Positions 44,224-53,145 of a DNA stretch of 64,000 nt are shown here, one piece after another. The notes under the pieces are model-generated. The model saw only the letters and a program-made list of their open reading frames with translations. It ran no database searches and had not been told where the DNA came from. Each line of letters begins with the position of its first letter. Within the stretch, counting starts at the first letter, position 1. The stretch is from the NCBI GenBank assembly GCA_045130475.1, contig JBGUPU010000017.1:28451-92450 (forward strand). The letters are read 5' to 3'. The DNA comes from CAG-791 sp045130475 (GTDB lineage Bacteria > Bacillota > Clostridia > Lachnospirales > Lachnospiraceae). Both the position numbers and the translations under genes were made by a program.

Positions 44224-44305
44224 ACGGGAGCTTGTGTTACAGGCTGAGAGGAAGGCAGAACCTTCGACCGATAACCTGATTTGGATAATGCCAACGTAGG
44301 GATGA
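44224..44305 (+). promoter_or_regulatory. TPP riboswitch (THI element)
   Basis: The conserved cores of the thiamine pyrophosphate riboswitch are present in order: CGGGAGC, GGCTGAGAGG, then a variable P3 arm, and CCTGATTTGGATAATGCCAA followed by CGTAGGGA. It lies between a sigma-A promoter and a terminator hairpin, about 230 nt upstream of thiC. Confidence 0.95.
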
Positions 44306-44334
44306 CTGGTTCAGATTATTATTTCGGTTAAAAG

Positions 44335-44360
44335 AAGCTGCCTGTATGGCAGCTTTTTTT
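44335..44360 (+). terminator. Riboswitch-controlled terminator
   Basis: AAGCTGCC (44335-44342) pairs with GGCAGCTT (44348-44355), followed by seven T. It is the likely expression platform that stops transcription when TPP is bound. Further hairpins lie between it and thiC (44390-44500), including a CCGCC/GGCGG stem and an AGCGGCAA/TTGCCGCT pair. Confidence 0.9.
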
Positions 44361-44533
44361 ATGACATGGCCTGTATAATATTTTTTCCGCCTTGCGGCGG
44401 ACGCGGGCCGGTCGTGGGCAGAGGGAGGCAATGCCGCCTCTACCCTATTTAATCCTCAAAGCGGCAAACTGGGGGCACCACTTTTTTGCCGCTCTATAAA
44501 ATCATAGTACAGTTTTACTTCAAGGAGGAAATC

Positions 44534-45901
44534 ATGAGAGAAACTATGACAGCGGCTGGAATGACTGCCGCAGGCGCCGCATCTGAGAACAAACGCCCAT
44601 ATACGACGCAGATGGATGCGGCCAGAAAAGGCATCGTCACGGATCAGATCCGTGCAGTCGCAGAAAAAGAATTCATGACGACAGACAATCTGATGAAACT
44701 TGTCGCCGATGGCAAAGTCGCCATTCCGGCCAACCGTCTGCATACCACGCTGAACCCCGAGGGTGTCGGCAGCATGCTCCGCACCAAGATCAACGTAAAC
44801 CTGGGCGTCTCCAGAGACTGCAAGGATTACAATATAGAGATGGAAAAGGTCATGAGCGCCGTCAATATGGGCGCTGAAGCGATCATGGATCTGTCGAGCC
44901 ACGGCAATACACAGCCCTTCCGTCAGAAGCTGACCCACGAGTGTCCTGCCATGATCGGAACCGTCCCCGTCTATGACAGTGTCATCCATTATCAAAGAGA
45001 TCTGGCGACACTGACCGCACAGGATTTCATCGATGTGGTGCGCCTGCACGCTGAAGACGGTGTGGATTTTGTCACCCTGCACTGCGGCATCACCCGCAAG
45101 ACCATCGACCAGATCCGCAAGCATAAGAGAAAGATGAATATCGTCAGCCGCGGAGGAAGTCTCGTCTTCGCATGGATGAGCATGACTGGCGAAGAAAATC
45201 CCTTCTACGAATATTTCGACCAGATTCTCGATATATGCGAGGAATACGACGTGACCATCTCTCTGGGAGATGCCTGCCGCCCCGGCTGCCTCGCGGACGC
45301 TACCGACGTCTGCCAGATTGAAGAGCTCGTCCGCCTGGGAGAGCTGACAAAGCGCGCCTGGGAACACAACGTCCAGGTCATGGTGGAAGGCCCCGGCCAT
45401 GTGCCGCTTGACCAGATTGCAGCCAATATGAAGGTACAGCAGACCATCTGCATGGGCGCTCCCTTCTATGTACTGGGACCCCTGGTCACCGATATCGCTC
45501 CCGGCTACGACCACATCACATCCGCCATCGGCGGCGCAGTGGCTGCTATGAACGGTGCTGCTTTCCTGTGCTATGTCACCCCTGCGGAACATCTGGCTCT
45601 GCCCAATGTGGATGACGTCAAGCAGGGAATCATCGCCTCCAAAATTGCCGCCCACGCAGCGGATATCGCAAAGGGGATCCCACATGCACGAGACATCGAC
45701 GACAGGATGGGCGACGCCCGCCGGGTCCTGGACTGGGATGCCCAGTTCGAATGTGCCCTGGATCCCGAGACCGCAAAGGCCATCCGCGATTCTCGCCGTC
45801 CCGAGGACGACCACAGCGACACCTGCAGCATGTGCGGAAAATTCTGCGCAGTCCGCAGCATGAACAAAGCCCTTGCCGGCGAATACATCGACATCCTGTA
45901 G
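44534..45901 (+). CDS. thiC: Phosphomethylpyrimidine synthase ThiC
   Basis: ThiC is a radical-SAM enzyme that rearranges aminoimidazole ribotide into the HMP-phosphate pyrimidine of thiamine. The 455-residue protein is the shorter form common in anaerobes. It has AIPANRLHTTLNPEGVG, GAEAIMDLSSHGNT, SLGDACRPGC, MVEGPGHVPLDQI and the C-terminal cluster motif CSMCGKFC (Cys-x2-Cys-x4-Cys). ATG 44534 follows AAGGAGG; an upstream 16-codon extension is not used. It is regulated by the TPP riboswitch. No other thi gene follows. Confidence 0.98.
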   Translation: MRETMTAAGMTAAGAASENKRPYTTQMDAARKGIVTDQIRAVAEKEFMTTDNLMKLVADGKVAIPANRLHTTLNPEGVGSMLRTKINVNLGVSRDCKDYNIEMEKVMSAVNMGAEAIMDLSSHGNTQPFRQKLTHECPAMIGTVPVYDSVIHYQRDLATLTAQDFIDVVRLHAEDGVDFVTLHCGITRKTIDQIRKHKRKMNIVSRGGSLVFAWMSMTGEENPFYEYFDQILDICEEYDVTISLGDACRPGCLADATDVCQIEELVRLGELTKRAWEHNVQVMVEGPGHVPLDQIAANMKVQQTICMGAPFYVLGPLVTDIAPGYDHITSAIGGAVAAMNGAAFLCYVTPAEHLALPNVDDVKQGIIASKIAAHAADIAKGIPHARDIDDRMGDARRVLDWDAQFECALDPETAKAIRDSRRPEDDHSDTCSMCGKFCAVRSMNKALAGEYIDIL

Positions 45902-46103
45902 TTACTCAAATAAAAATGTATTCCCGTTTAAGGAGGCTGTGGAGAAAACACTCAATTTCTTCACAGCCATTTTTCAGTATCTGACAGCGTAATGATGACC
46001 TTCGACTTCTCCCCCTCAGGTCTTTTAGTCTGCTTCCTGAATCCCTATCACAGCCCATTTGTTATCATTCTTTACAGGTCACTTACGCTTAAAAAAAATG
46101 TGC

Positions 46104-46418
46104 TCATCCCGAAAGACAGATCTTCCGCAGCAGCTCCATTGCTGCTGGAAGATCTTCGGGAGAACCTGTCCTGACCCGGCGGTTTTCCGGCACGGCAAGG
46201 TTAAATTCACTGGTGCAGGCAATCGGACATCCGTGGATGACCAGAAGCGCGGCATATCGGATCCCGCTCTTTGCAGTGACAAATCTCACTTCCGGCAAAA
46301 GACCGGGAAGACTGGCCAGCAGCTCATCGCGGTCATATTGCAGGTTGCACGCACCGCAGCAGCGCACACCGACTTCAGGGAGCTTTTTTTCAGTAACAGT
46401 ATTTTCGGAAGCATTCAT
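46104..46418 (-). CDS. Small cysteine-rich protein, unknown function
   Basis: The 104-residue protein has two cysteine blocks, RCCGACNLQYDRDEL near the N-terminus and VIHGCPIACTSEFN in the middle. This suggests a metal- or cluster-binding fold, but I do not recognise the family. ATG 46418 has GGAGG about 13 nt upstream, a little far. It lies on the minus strand converging on thiC. The 202-bp gap 45902-46103 shows a possible AGGAGGCTGTGGA/CACAGCC pairing near 45930-45970 but no sure terminator. Confidence 0.65.
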   Translation of the reverse strand: MNASENTVTEKKLPEVGVRCCGACNLQYDRDELLASLPGLLPEVRFVTAKSGIRYAALLVIHGCPIACTSEFNLAVPENRRVRTGSPEDLPAAMELLRKICLSG

Positions 46419-46457
46419 AGGGAGCTTTTTACCTCCGGTTAAAGATAATCAAGATCC

Positions 46458-46586
46458 TCAGATCCTGGCATTTTCATATATTTCCATCGGCAGCGCCAGC
46501 ATTTCCATGATCTTCAGCTCATCCGCCGCATCATGAAAGCCGTTGTGTTTCTCATTGTTTTTTTTAAATAAACCAATTGACGCACT
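46458..46586 (-). pseudogene. Possible C-terminal remnant of a small gene
   Basis: An open frame of 42 codons without a usual start codon ends at 46458 with a protein-like acidic sequence (NGFHDAADELKIMEMLALPM). An A8 run at its 5' side could mark a frameshift. It reads in the same direction as the cysteine-rich gene 40 bp downstream. No family is recognised, and it may also be non-coding. Confidence 0.25.
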
Positions 46587-46704
46587 TCACTCTCTAAAGA
46601 TATGTCACAAGCCAGTTTTTTTCAAGCAAAGCACCCTTTCTCACTTGTATTCGCTTGTATTATCCCCTTGCTTATATGCAGTTCTTACTTTATTTCTCAC
46701 ATAT

Positions 46705-46746
46705 AAAAAAGGCGCTTCGAGGGATCAGAAACTCTCTCAAAGCGCT
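46705..46746 (-). terminator. Intrinsic terminator of the DUF805 gene
   Basis: GGCGCTT..GAG and CTC..AAGCGC arms (46711-46746) pair with a few mismatches, with six U following on the minus strand. It lies 30 bp past the stop at 46775. Confidence 0.75.
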
Positions 46747-46774
46747 CATTTATCAGTAGTTTTTTATGATTGCC

Positions 46775-47437
46775 TTATGCGGGATATTTGGGGCTCATGC
46801 CATACTGATTCTCCCCGGGCTGGCTGTCCGTGCACTCGAATACGAGCAGGACGATCTGTCCGATGCAGGGAATCAGGTTCAGAAGGAACCATAAACCGGT
46901 CCTTCCGATATCATGCATTCTGCGCCAGAAAACCGCAGTGGAAGGAAGGAATATTGCCAGGGAGAAAATGTTCTGCAGAATATTCGTCCCGCCGCTCTCA
47001 GGGGCTCCGAAAATCATATTTCCGACAAAACCCAGAACCAGCTGGCAAATGCATACAAAGAGGGTGAAGAACCAGTACTCACTTCTGCGCGCGCGTCCGC
47101 TGAAAACGATATATTTGGATAAGCAGGTCTGTACCGCCTCCGTAAAGCCCATCATGGGAAGAGGATCCGATACATGATTGGAGTAGGAGGTATTTCCCGT
47201 GTTATAAGTGCTGCCTGTGCTGTAGGTGTTTCCTGCATTATAGGAGCTGCTGCCCGCAGAGGCGGAAGAAGCAGTGCTCTGCTGCTCCGGCTGCCCATAG
47301 GAATACTCCTGCGTCTGTTCTGCCTGTGAGGTTTCGTTAACCTGCTGAGAAATCGCCTGCATATGGGGCGCTCCGCAGTTCTCACAGAATTTTGCATCAT
47401 CAGGAATCTGCATTCCGCAGTTCTCACAAAAACCCAT
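46775..47437 (-). CDS. Zinc-ribbon DUF805 membrane protein
   Basis: The 220-residue protein starts with a zinc ribbon (GFCENCGMQIPDDAKFCENC, residues 2-21). A Ser/Thr/Gly/Tyr-rich linker with NTYSTGSTYNTGNTSYS-type repeats (about 45-85) follows, then a DUF805 domain with four helices (SGRARRSEYWFFTLFV, FWRRMHDIGRTGLWFLLNLIP, then DSQPGENQYG). DUF805 proteins are small inner-membrane proteins of unknown function. AAAGGA precedes ATG 47437 at a wide spacing. It is a single gene with its own terminator. Confidence 0.88.
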   Translation of the reverse strand: MGFCENCGMQIPDDAKFCENCGAPHMQAISQQVNETSQAEQTQEYSYGQPEQQSTASSASAGSSSYNAGNTYSTGSTYNTGNTSYSNHVSDPLPMMGFTEAVQTCLSKYIVFSGRARRSEYWFFTLFVCICQLVLGFVGNMIFGAPESGGTNILQNIFSLAIFLPSTAVFWRRMHDIGRTGLWFLLNLIPCIGQIVLLVFECTDSQPGENQYGMSPKYPA

Positions 47438-47666
47438 ATTTTTAAAATCCTTTCATTCAAATACTAAATAAAATACTCTAATTCTCTTCCGGTATTGCTG
47501 AATCCCGGCTCTTGAACAAGGTTCTGTGCCAGAAAAATCCGCAGGCTGCTCTTTCGAAACCCGCATCCTGTTTGACACGAAAGCATCTTACCACTAAATC
47601 ATTTCAATAAAAAGAGATTTTTGCAATGAATTCACATTTAATTCAGGATTCAGTGGTCGTAAACAC

Positions 47667-48470
47667 CTAACCTCTCAGCCATTTGATCCTCTTTGCTGTA
47701 TATTTCTCGATATCCTTCCATAGGCTGTAGAGCTGGCGCTTATGCGAGCAGAGTTTCTCGGTGCAGTTCTGACAGTGCAGATATCCGTTTGTCACAGGTG
47801 AAAATCGTTCCGGATGCAGATAGAAGGTGATCTCCCAGCGAAGCATCAGGATCAGCGACATGGCCAGAAGTGACCATGAGTAGGTTTTTCGGACGAAAAA
47901 CATGGGCGTAAAAATCATGGCGTAGTCCCAGTTGTAAATGCGGCAGGAACTGCAGCATTTGTTCTTCATAAACCAGCTCTGGAACGGACAGAAAAAGAGG
48001 ATGCAGATCATGTCGCAGACAGAATAGGCGCAGCTGATCAGGATCATGATCCCATCATCGAAAATCCCGGACATGTGAAGCGCCCCGAAAACGCCATTGA
48101 AACAAATCCAGATAAGAGCGACCAGCATGGTCCCGTTGTTGTCCGGAATCTGTATAATGGTCTCGCCTGTGCGGATATAGTTTCCTGCAAACTGTTTCTG
48201 ACTTCCCGGGCTTTCCAGCCTGGAAGGGAAAAAGCGCAGGATCATTTCCACTGCAAAGACCAGCCACAGGATTCCCAGGATTACAGGCCTGCCCTCCAGG
48301 AGTTTGGTAATCTCTACTCCGGAACCTCCCATGTTCAGCCGGTATCGAACATAGAAAACAAGGACAGCCAGCAAAAGCATCGATCTATACACGAGTCGAA
48401 AATAGTGATATGTACTCACCGGCGTCAGTTTTACCCGTCTTTTTTCCCTGCGCGCAGTCTTTTTTGCCAT
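47667..48470 (-). CDS. Membrane protein with cysteine motifs, unknown
   Basis: The 267-residue protein has a basic N-terminus (KKTARREKRRVK), about five membrane helices and two cysteine-rich soluble segments: MKNKCCSSCRIYNWDYAMIF (about residue 170) and LHCQNCTEKLCSHK (about 235). This arrangement suggests a metal or iron-sulfur site near the membrane. No family or catalytic motif is recognised. ATG 48470 follows GGGAGG. The neighbours are a DUF805 protein and a flavin reductase in the same direction, with no clear functional link. The 47438-47666 gap shows no definite signal. Confidence 0.75.
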   Translation of the reverse strand: MAKKTARREKRRVKLTPVSTYHYFRLVYRSMLLLAVLVFYVRYRLNMGGSGVEITKLLEGRPVILGILWLVFAVEMILRFFPSRLESPGSQKQFAGNYIRTGETIIQIPDNNGTMLVALIWICFNGVFGALHMSGIFDDGIMILISCAYSVCDMICILFFCPFQSWFMKNKCCSSCRIYNWDYAMIFTPMFFVRKTYSWSLLAMSLILMLRWEITFYLHPERFSPVTNGYLHCQNCTEKLCSHKRQLYSLWKDIEKYTAKRIKWLRG

Positions 48471-48541
48471 TTTGTCCTCCCTAAGCTGCGATTGGTAAGC
48501 AGACCACTCAATAATAAGCCACAGCTGGTATCTTCACGAAA

Positions 48542-49081
48542 TCAATCTTCAATAATATACGCGTCGACAATCTCACCGAAGAAGGTGACATGAGGATCCT
48601 TGTTGGCGCCTGTTGCAGTGCTGTCAACGTCCTGCGGATACATAGATCTGTTGATCTCCTCGCTCAGGGCGGAGAGGTCCTGGATCTGGGAGTACATCAC
48701 CCTGCACTCCAGGGTCAGGGGAAATTCCTTCACTGCAGGAACAGAGACCTTCTCACCGTCTACCAGAGTAAGCTCGGCTTCCGAAATCTTGTCTGTGTTC
48801 CTGCCGCTTTTGCCGCCGCAGATTCCCAGAATCTTTTTATCAAAATCACCGACGGGGATACTGACAGTGAATTCAGGATTCTGTGCCAGCTGTTTTCTGG
48901 TAAAACGCCCCTCGCGTATATAGGCCGCAAAAACAGGCTTTCCCCAGTTCACGCCGATGGTCCCCCAGCCGATCACCATGGAGTTGACCTTCTCAGCCTT
49001 TGTATTTAAAAGGATTCCGCCCGGAAGAGCCTTTATAATCATATTTGCGTAATCACTGAATTCAACTTTTCTTCTTTCCAT
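48542..49081 (-). CDS. Flavin reductase-like (FMN-binding split barrel) protein
   Basis: The 179-residue protein matches the flavin-reductase-like family: MIIKALPGGILLNTKA, NSMVIGWGTIGVNWGKPVFA, VSIPVGDFDKKILGICGGKSGRNTDK and the closing DPHVTFFGEIVDAYI. Such proteins bind FMN and often reduce flavin for partner enzymes, or act as small oxidoreductases. ATG 49081 follows AGGAGG; a 24-codon open extension upstream is not used. No partner oxygenase or reductase is adjacent. Confidence 0.9.
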   Translation of the reverse strand: MERRKVEFSDYANMIIKALPGGILLNTKAEKVNSMVIGWGTIGVNWGKPVFAAYIREGRFTRKQLAQNPEFTVSIPVGDFDKKILGICGGKSGRNTDKISEAELTLVDGEKVSVPAVKEFPLTLECRVMYSQIQDLSALSEEINRSMYPQDVDSTATGANKDPHVTFFGEIVDAYIIED

Positions 49082-49228
49082 TTTTGTGCCTCCTGCTTTC
49101 CTTTTTGAGAAACAACATTTTCCTGCTTGCTTCAGATAATACCCTTCTATCATACCATAACAGACAAGGCTGACAAATAATCAGGCGTATCATCCCTCTC
49201 GGAAAAAAAAGAAAGATTGTTCGTACGC

Positions 49229-49257
49229 AAAAAGGGATGCCGCTGCCGCAGCATCCC
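49229..49257 (-). terminator. Intrinsic terminator of the GH32 gene
   Basis: GGGATGCCGC and GCAGCATCCC flank TGCC with one mismatch, and five U follow on the minus strand. It lies 50 bp past the GH32 stop. Confidence 0.85.
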
Positions 49258-49306
49258 GCATTTTATAGTCTGAAAAACAGTATGAGACAACTGTCCGAAA
49301 ACAGTG

Positions 49307-50935
49307 TCATACAAGAATATCGTATTTCTCCAGATTCCGGAATGTCGCTGTTCCGCCTTTTGCAAAGAACTGCACACCAGCGTCTCCATCAAAATCAGGA
49401 TATACATTTCCTGTCATGACATGGCGGCCGCCGTTGATGAAAACCTCGATCGTACTGATATCCAGGAAGAATCTCAGATCGATGGAATCTGTCTGCTCGA
49501 TCGGGCAGACTCTGTGGTCAACATCTTTTTCCTGGCCGGAGAAAGGAATACCGGACTTGCTGCGGTCAAAAATAATCTGTGCTTTCTCTGCATCATAGTA
49601 GACGAGGGTCTCGTGTTCGCTGCCGCAGAAGAGCTTGACGCCGGCCTGCGCCGCGGTACCGGGCTCAATCGTCACCTTCAGCTCGATGGTTTTGCCGCTG
49701 ACACCGTCGATGGACCTGCTGCCGTCTGTAACAGCAAAAGAATCTGAGACGACTTTATTCTGGCGATAGCCTTCAATCTCACGGACCGGTCTCTGGATAA
49801 AGTGTCCGTTTTCGTAGGACAGCTCGCGGGGAAGGGAATAGGTGCCGGCCCACCCCTCTTCCCGGGTAGGGAAGTTGCGGTCCCACATCTCCTTCCAGGC
49901 GATCATGATGCAGCGGTCATCCGGCATTCTGAGTGTCTGGGCTGCATAGAAATCAAAGCCGTTATCCAGTTCCCCGATCTCATCGATCCTGAAACGTCCG
50001 TTTTCAAAGTTCATCTCTCCCAGCAGATAGACGCCGGAGTGAACATTCTGATAGGATGTACCAATCTGCGGGAGATTCTGCGGGCTGGTCAGTACGACCT
50101 CCTGCCCGGAAAGGACGATATAGTCGGGACACTCATAGGCACCGTCCAGACAATAAAAAGCGTCGTCCAGTTGAATCTGCCCTTCCGTTTCCTGGTCTAG
50201 CAGATGCCCGACATAATCCCAGTGCAGGAGATCTTTGCTGCGCGCAAGAATCATGTTGCCGAATCCTGCCTTCTTCTCTTCTTCCTGGTCAGTGACCGGA
50301 TCCATCGAAGGAGGTTTTACGCCCAGGATGGCTCCCGATGCGTGAACGACCCCTTCAAAGCTATCTTCTCCGTCTCCCAACGGCTTCCCGCTTTTTTCAC
50401 CGCTTCCGCCGGATGCCTCAGCCAGAGCCCTGGCCTCCTTCAGTTCTTCCCTGGTCAGCACACGCGCGCCTGCGATGAAGTAATAATAACCATCCTTCTG
50501 GAAGATGCGCGGATCGCGGCAGTCCGTCTCTGTGACCTCGAGGTCCAGCATTGCAGATGTCAGGATCGGATTATCTTTGTTTTTTTCAAAATGGATGCCT
50601 CCGTCTTTGGAAACAGCAAGACACTGCCTCTGGCGCTCCGGCTGGGCGGCAGTATACATCAGCCATAAATCACCGTCTTTTTCTACGGTGCTGCCCGAAC
50701 AGCATCCGCAGACCACTTCATACTCCTGGTCCGGTACAAGCACGACGGGCAGGGTCTCCCATTTCACAAAATCCGTGGTGGTAAAGTGTCCCCAGTGCAT
50801 GGTTCCCCATTCTGCTTTGTGCGGATAATGTTGAAAAAAGAGGTGCGCTTTTCCATTGTAAAATATCGTTCCGTTGGGGTCATTTGACCAGCCTGAGGGT
50901 ACACTTGCATGGTATGTAGGCCTGTAGCTCTGCAT
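49307..50935 (-). CDS. GH32 beta-fructosidase (sucrose-6-phosphate hydrolase/levanase type)
   Basis: GH32 enzymes cleave terminal fructose from sucrose, sucrose-6-phosphate or fructans. The 542-residue protein has the nucleophile block GWSNDPNGTIFYNGKAHLFF (Asp about residue 18), the transition-state block DCRDPRIF (about 150) and the acid/base block GAYECPDYI (Glu about 270), then a C-terminal beta-sandwich. No signal peptide is seen, so it is cytosolic. A Gly/Ser/Glu-rich insert of about 55 residues follows RVLTREELKEARAL (about 170-225), unusual for the family. ATG 50935 follows AAAGGAG. No sugar transporter or regulator is adjacent. Confidence 0.94.
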   Translation of the reverse strand: MQSYRPTYHASVPSGWSNDPNGTIFYNGKAHLFFQHYPHKAEWGTMHWGHFTTTDFVKWETLPVVLVPDQEYEVVCGCCSGSTVEKDGDLWLMYTAAQPERQRQCLAVSKDGGIHFEKNKDNPILTSAMLDLEVTETDCRDPRIFQKDGYYYFIAGARVLTREELKEARALAEASGGSGEKSGKPLGDGEDSFEGVVHASGAILGVKPPSMDPVTDQEEEKKAGFGNMILARSKDLLHWDYVGHLLDQETEGQIQLDDAFYCLDGAYECPDYIVLSGQEVVLTSPQNLPQIGTSYQNVHSGVYLLGEMNFENGRFRIDEIGELDNGFDFYAAQTLRMPDDRCIMIAWKEMWDRNFPTREEGWAGTYSLPRELSYENGHFIQRPVREIEGYRQNKVVSDSFAVTDGSRSIDGVSGKTIELKVTIEPGTAAQAGVKLFCGSEHETLVYYDAEKAQIIFDRSKSGIPFSGQEKDVDHRVCPIEQTDSIDLRFFLDISTIEVFINGGRHVMTGNVYPDFDGDAGVQFFAKGGTATFRNLEKYDILV

Positions 50936-51238
50936 CAGTTCTCTCCTTTTCCGGCTCCTGATTGTCAGTCCTTCCGGCAATTTCTCGTCCCGGCACTGTA
51001 TCCTGCTGCATTTTCTCTATGACAAAGGATCCGATCTGTAATTGTATGTAACAACACGCTTGTACATTTTGTCCGATTCACACGAAAAAATATACTTTGT
51101 CCTGTTCCATTATACCTCTATTCCGAATAATGTAAAACACAATCACGTACAGACTCCCATCCGGCAGCATGTCCGAGATGATCCGCAGGGTTCCCTGAAC
51201 CGCTAAACAAACAGGCTTCGATTCTCCGTCTGTGCACT
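50936..51238. other. Intergenic region upstream of GH32
   Basis: About 300 bp without a gene. On the minus strand a TATAAT occurs near 51110, with only a weak -35 (TTTTAC). A TGT-ACA dyad near 51040 could be an operator. Nothing else is supported. Confidence 0.4.
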
Positions 51239-51268
51239 AAAAAACAGGGCAGAATGTCTCTGCCCTGT
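51239..51268 (-). terminator. Intrinsic terminator of the DUF1653 gene
   Basis: ACAGGGCAGA (51244-51253) pairs exactly with TCTGCCCTGT (51259-51268), with six U following on the minus strand. Confidence 0.9.
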
Positions 51269-51364
51269 CGTCATCATGAATGCTTTTCCTGTTTTATTCC
51301 CGGCAGCCGCATTCACAGCCCGGGAAACATGAAATCCTGCCCGTCTTCTTAAGGGTGGTCCCCA

Positions 51365-51622
51365 TTACGCATCATCCCAGTTGTGGATCGCGTCCGCGAT
51401 CCTGCTGAAGCGGGGATGCTCAATTCCGTCAATCTCAACTGCCTCATTCCACATAGCCGCCGGCCTTACCCACACATCTTCATCACCATACAGCGCACGA
51501 TAGACAACCATGGGCTCGGAGGTCTCCGAATGCTTCGCGACGTAGAGAACCTCATACTCTTTGCCCTTGAAATGCCGATATTTACCCGGAAGGATCGTAT
51601 TTAATGCCTGTTCAAAGTCCAT
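51365..51622 (-). CDS. DUF1653 protein
   Basis: The 85-residue protein matches the DUF1653 family over its length: LPGKYRHFKGKEYEVLYVAK, EPMVVYRALYGDEDVWVRP and a closing RFSRI. Members are small SH3-like domain proteins of unknown function. ATG 51622 follows AAAGGGG; an 11-codon upstream frame is not used. It is a single gene with its own terminator. Confidence 0.9.
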   Translation of the reverse strand: MDFEQALNTILPGKYRHFKGKEYEVLYVAKHSETSEPMVVYRALYGDEDVWVRPAAMWNEAVEIDGIEHPRFSRIADAIHNWDDA

Positions 51623-51887
51623 AATCTTCCCCTTTCTCTTGTAAATGACTATCAATGTGACGAATGAATACTATCCGGCACGGAGCCTTTTACAGCCGTG
51701 CCATTGAAGAAAAGCGGTGAAATTCAAACTGCCTGGACACCGCCCCAGTGTTTTTATATACAATAATCTTAACCATATTGCGTGTAAAAATCAATAGCGG
51801 CAGACCGGGAAGAGTTCCTGCGGCTCTGGTCATGTAATTTACAAAGATTTTGACTTTTACATCATTATATCCAGGCACATTTTTAGT

Positions 51888-52358
51888 TCATGTGCCGGTT
51901 TTCCTTGCCAATTCCAGGTATCTCCTGAACACCGGCCGAATCGGGGGAGAGATCTCTTCGAGCCTGATCTCTTCAGGAGAAAAGTAACGGATCTCTTCCA
52001 GTTCTTCCTCCTGGGGAAAAGGTTCTCCGCTGTAATCCCTGCATATATAAATGATCTCAACGTTGGAAACTTCGTCCCCGTTGGGATAGATATAATGCGT
52101 TTCCGGGCCGGAATTGATATAGAAGAGCTCCAGTTTTCCCGCAGTGATCCGCATTTCCTCATACAGCTCGCGCCGCGCACAGTCTTCCACGCGCTCATCG
52201 ATCTCCACAGCTCCGCCGGAGTATCCCCAGAGATGATTGTCCGTGCGTTTCCCCAGAAGGAGCTGTCCCTTGTCATTCACACAGATGATGCTGGCTGCGC
52301 ACTGGATCAGTGTCCTGTGTCCGACAATCTGCCTCAGGTCCTGTATATATCCGCTCAT
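51888..52358 (-). CDS. NUDIX hydrolase
   Basis: This 156-residue NUDIX enzyme has the complete signature starting GGAVEIDERVEDCARRELYE and closing EEMRI (residues about 48-72), where the glutamates bind the metal. Family members hydrolyse nucleoside diphosphates linked to other groups; the substrate is not predictable. The ATG overlaps the stop of the thymidine kinase gene by 4 bp, so the two are translationally coupled, which suggests a nucleotide-related role. Confidence 0.93.
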   Translation of the reverse strand: MSGYIQDLRQIVGHRTLIQCAASIICVNDKGQLLLGKRTDNHLWGYSGGAVEIDERVEDCARRELYEEMRITAGKLELFYINSGPETHYIYPNGDEVSNVEIIYICRDYSGEPFPQEEELEEIRYFSPEEIRLEEISPPIRPVFRRYLELARKTGT

Positions 52359-52945
52359 TTAAAAATTCTTCCTTCCTTGAAATGTTTCCTGCAAAGAGAT
52401 ACATAGGACTCGTTGCCGCCGATCATGATCTGTTCGCCGGTCCGGACAACCTTCCCGTCCTTGATCCGGGTATTGTAGTGGGCGCGTCTCCCGCACCAGC
52501 AGACCGTGGGAACTTCCTCAATGATATCAGCAATCTCCATCAGCCTTTTTGAGCCCTCAAACAGGTGACTGGTAAAATCAGTGCGAAGCCCGTAACACAG
52601 GACAGGTATATCATAAAAATCCACTATGTCGGAGAGCAGATCCACTTCTTCCGCAGACACAAACTGTGCCTCGTCTACAATGACGGCGGCCAGCTTCTTC
52701 TCTTGCAGAGCCATTTGGACACTGCTCCCTTCCGTTTTCATCTCTTCCAGGAACTCATCGACAAAGCTGCACTTGTCTTCCAGCCCGATCCGGGACCGGA
52801 TCAGCCTTTCCCCGTCCCTTGTATCGGTCCGCGGTTTCAGCAGGACCGGTATCTGACCTTTTTCCTCATAATTGTATTTGACCATCAGGGCGTTCGCCGT
52901 TTTTGAAGATCCCATCGCCCCGTATCTGAAATATAGTTTTGCCAT
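52355..52945 (-). CDS. tdk: Thymidine kinase
   Basis: This type II thymidine kinase (196 residues, normal length) phosphorylates thymidine for salvage. It has the P-loop FRYGAMGSSKTANAL (residues 6-20), VIVDEAQFVSAEEV (about 88-101, catalytic Glu), GLRTDFTSHLFEGSKRLMEIAD and a zinc site with CWCGRRAHYNTR and a later Cys-x-x-His pair near the end (SLCRKH). Its 3' end overlaps the NUDIX gene. The start at 52945 fits the family N-terminus, while the ribosome binding site is weak. Confidence 0.95.
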   Translation of the reverse strand: MAKLYFRYGAMGSSKTANALMVKYNYEEKGQIPVLLKPRTDTRDGERLIRSRIGLEDKCSFVDEFLEEMKTEGSSVQMALQEKKLAAVIVDEAQFVSAEEVDLLSDIVDFYDIPVLCYGLRTDFTSHLFEGSKRLMEIADIIEEVPTVCWCGRRAHYNTRIKDGKVVRTGEQIMIGGNESYVSLCRKHFKEGRIFK

Positions 52946-53145
52946 AATCCAACCTCAATCCGGTCTTTCATTCTTGTGGTCATGGGCAAGTGCCCGCAAA
53001 CATGTGTGAATAAACTTCGCAATGTTACACCCATAAGCAAACCTGATGTAACGCAGTTTTTTCTTTTACGTCATTAAGTATAAAGAAATGTGATATTCCT
53101 TTTCAAGCTGTTTATAAAGTATGTTTCCCGAACAAGGAGGTAATC

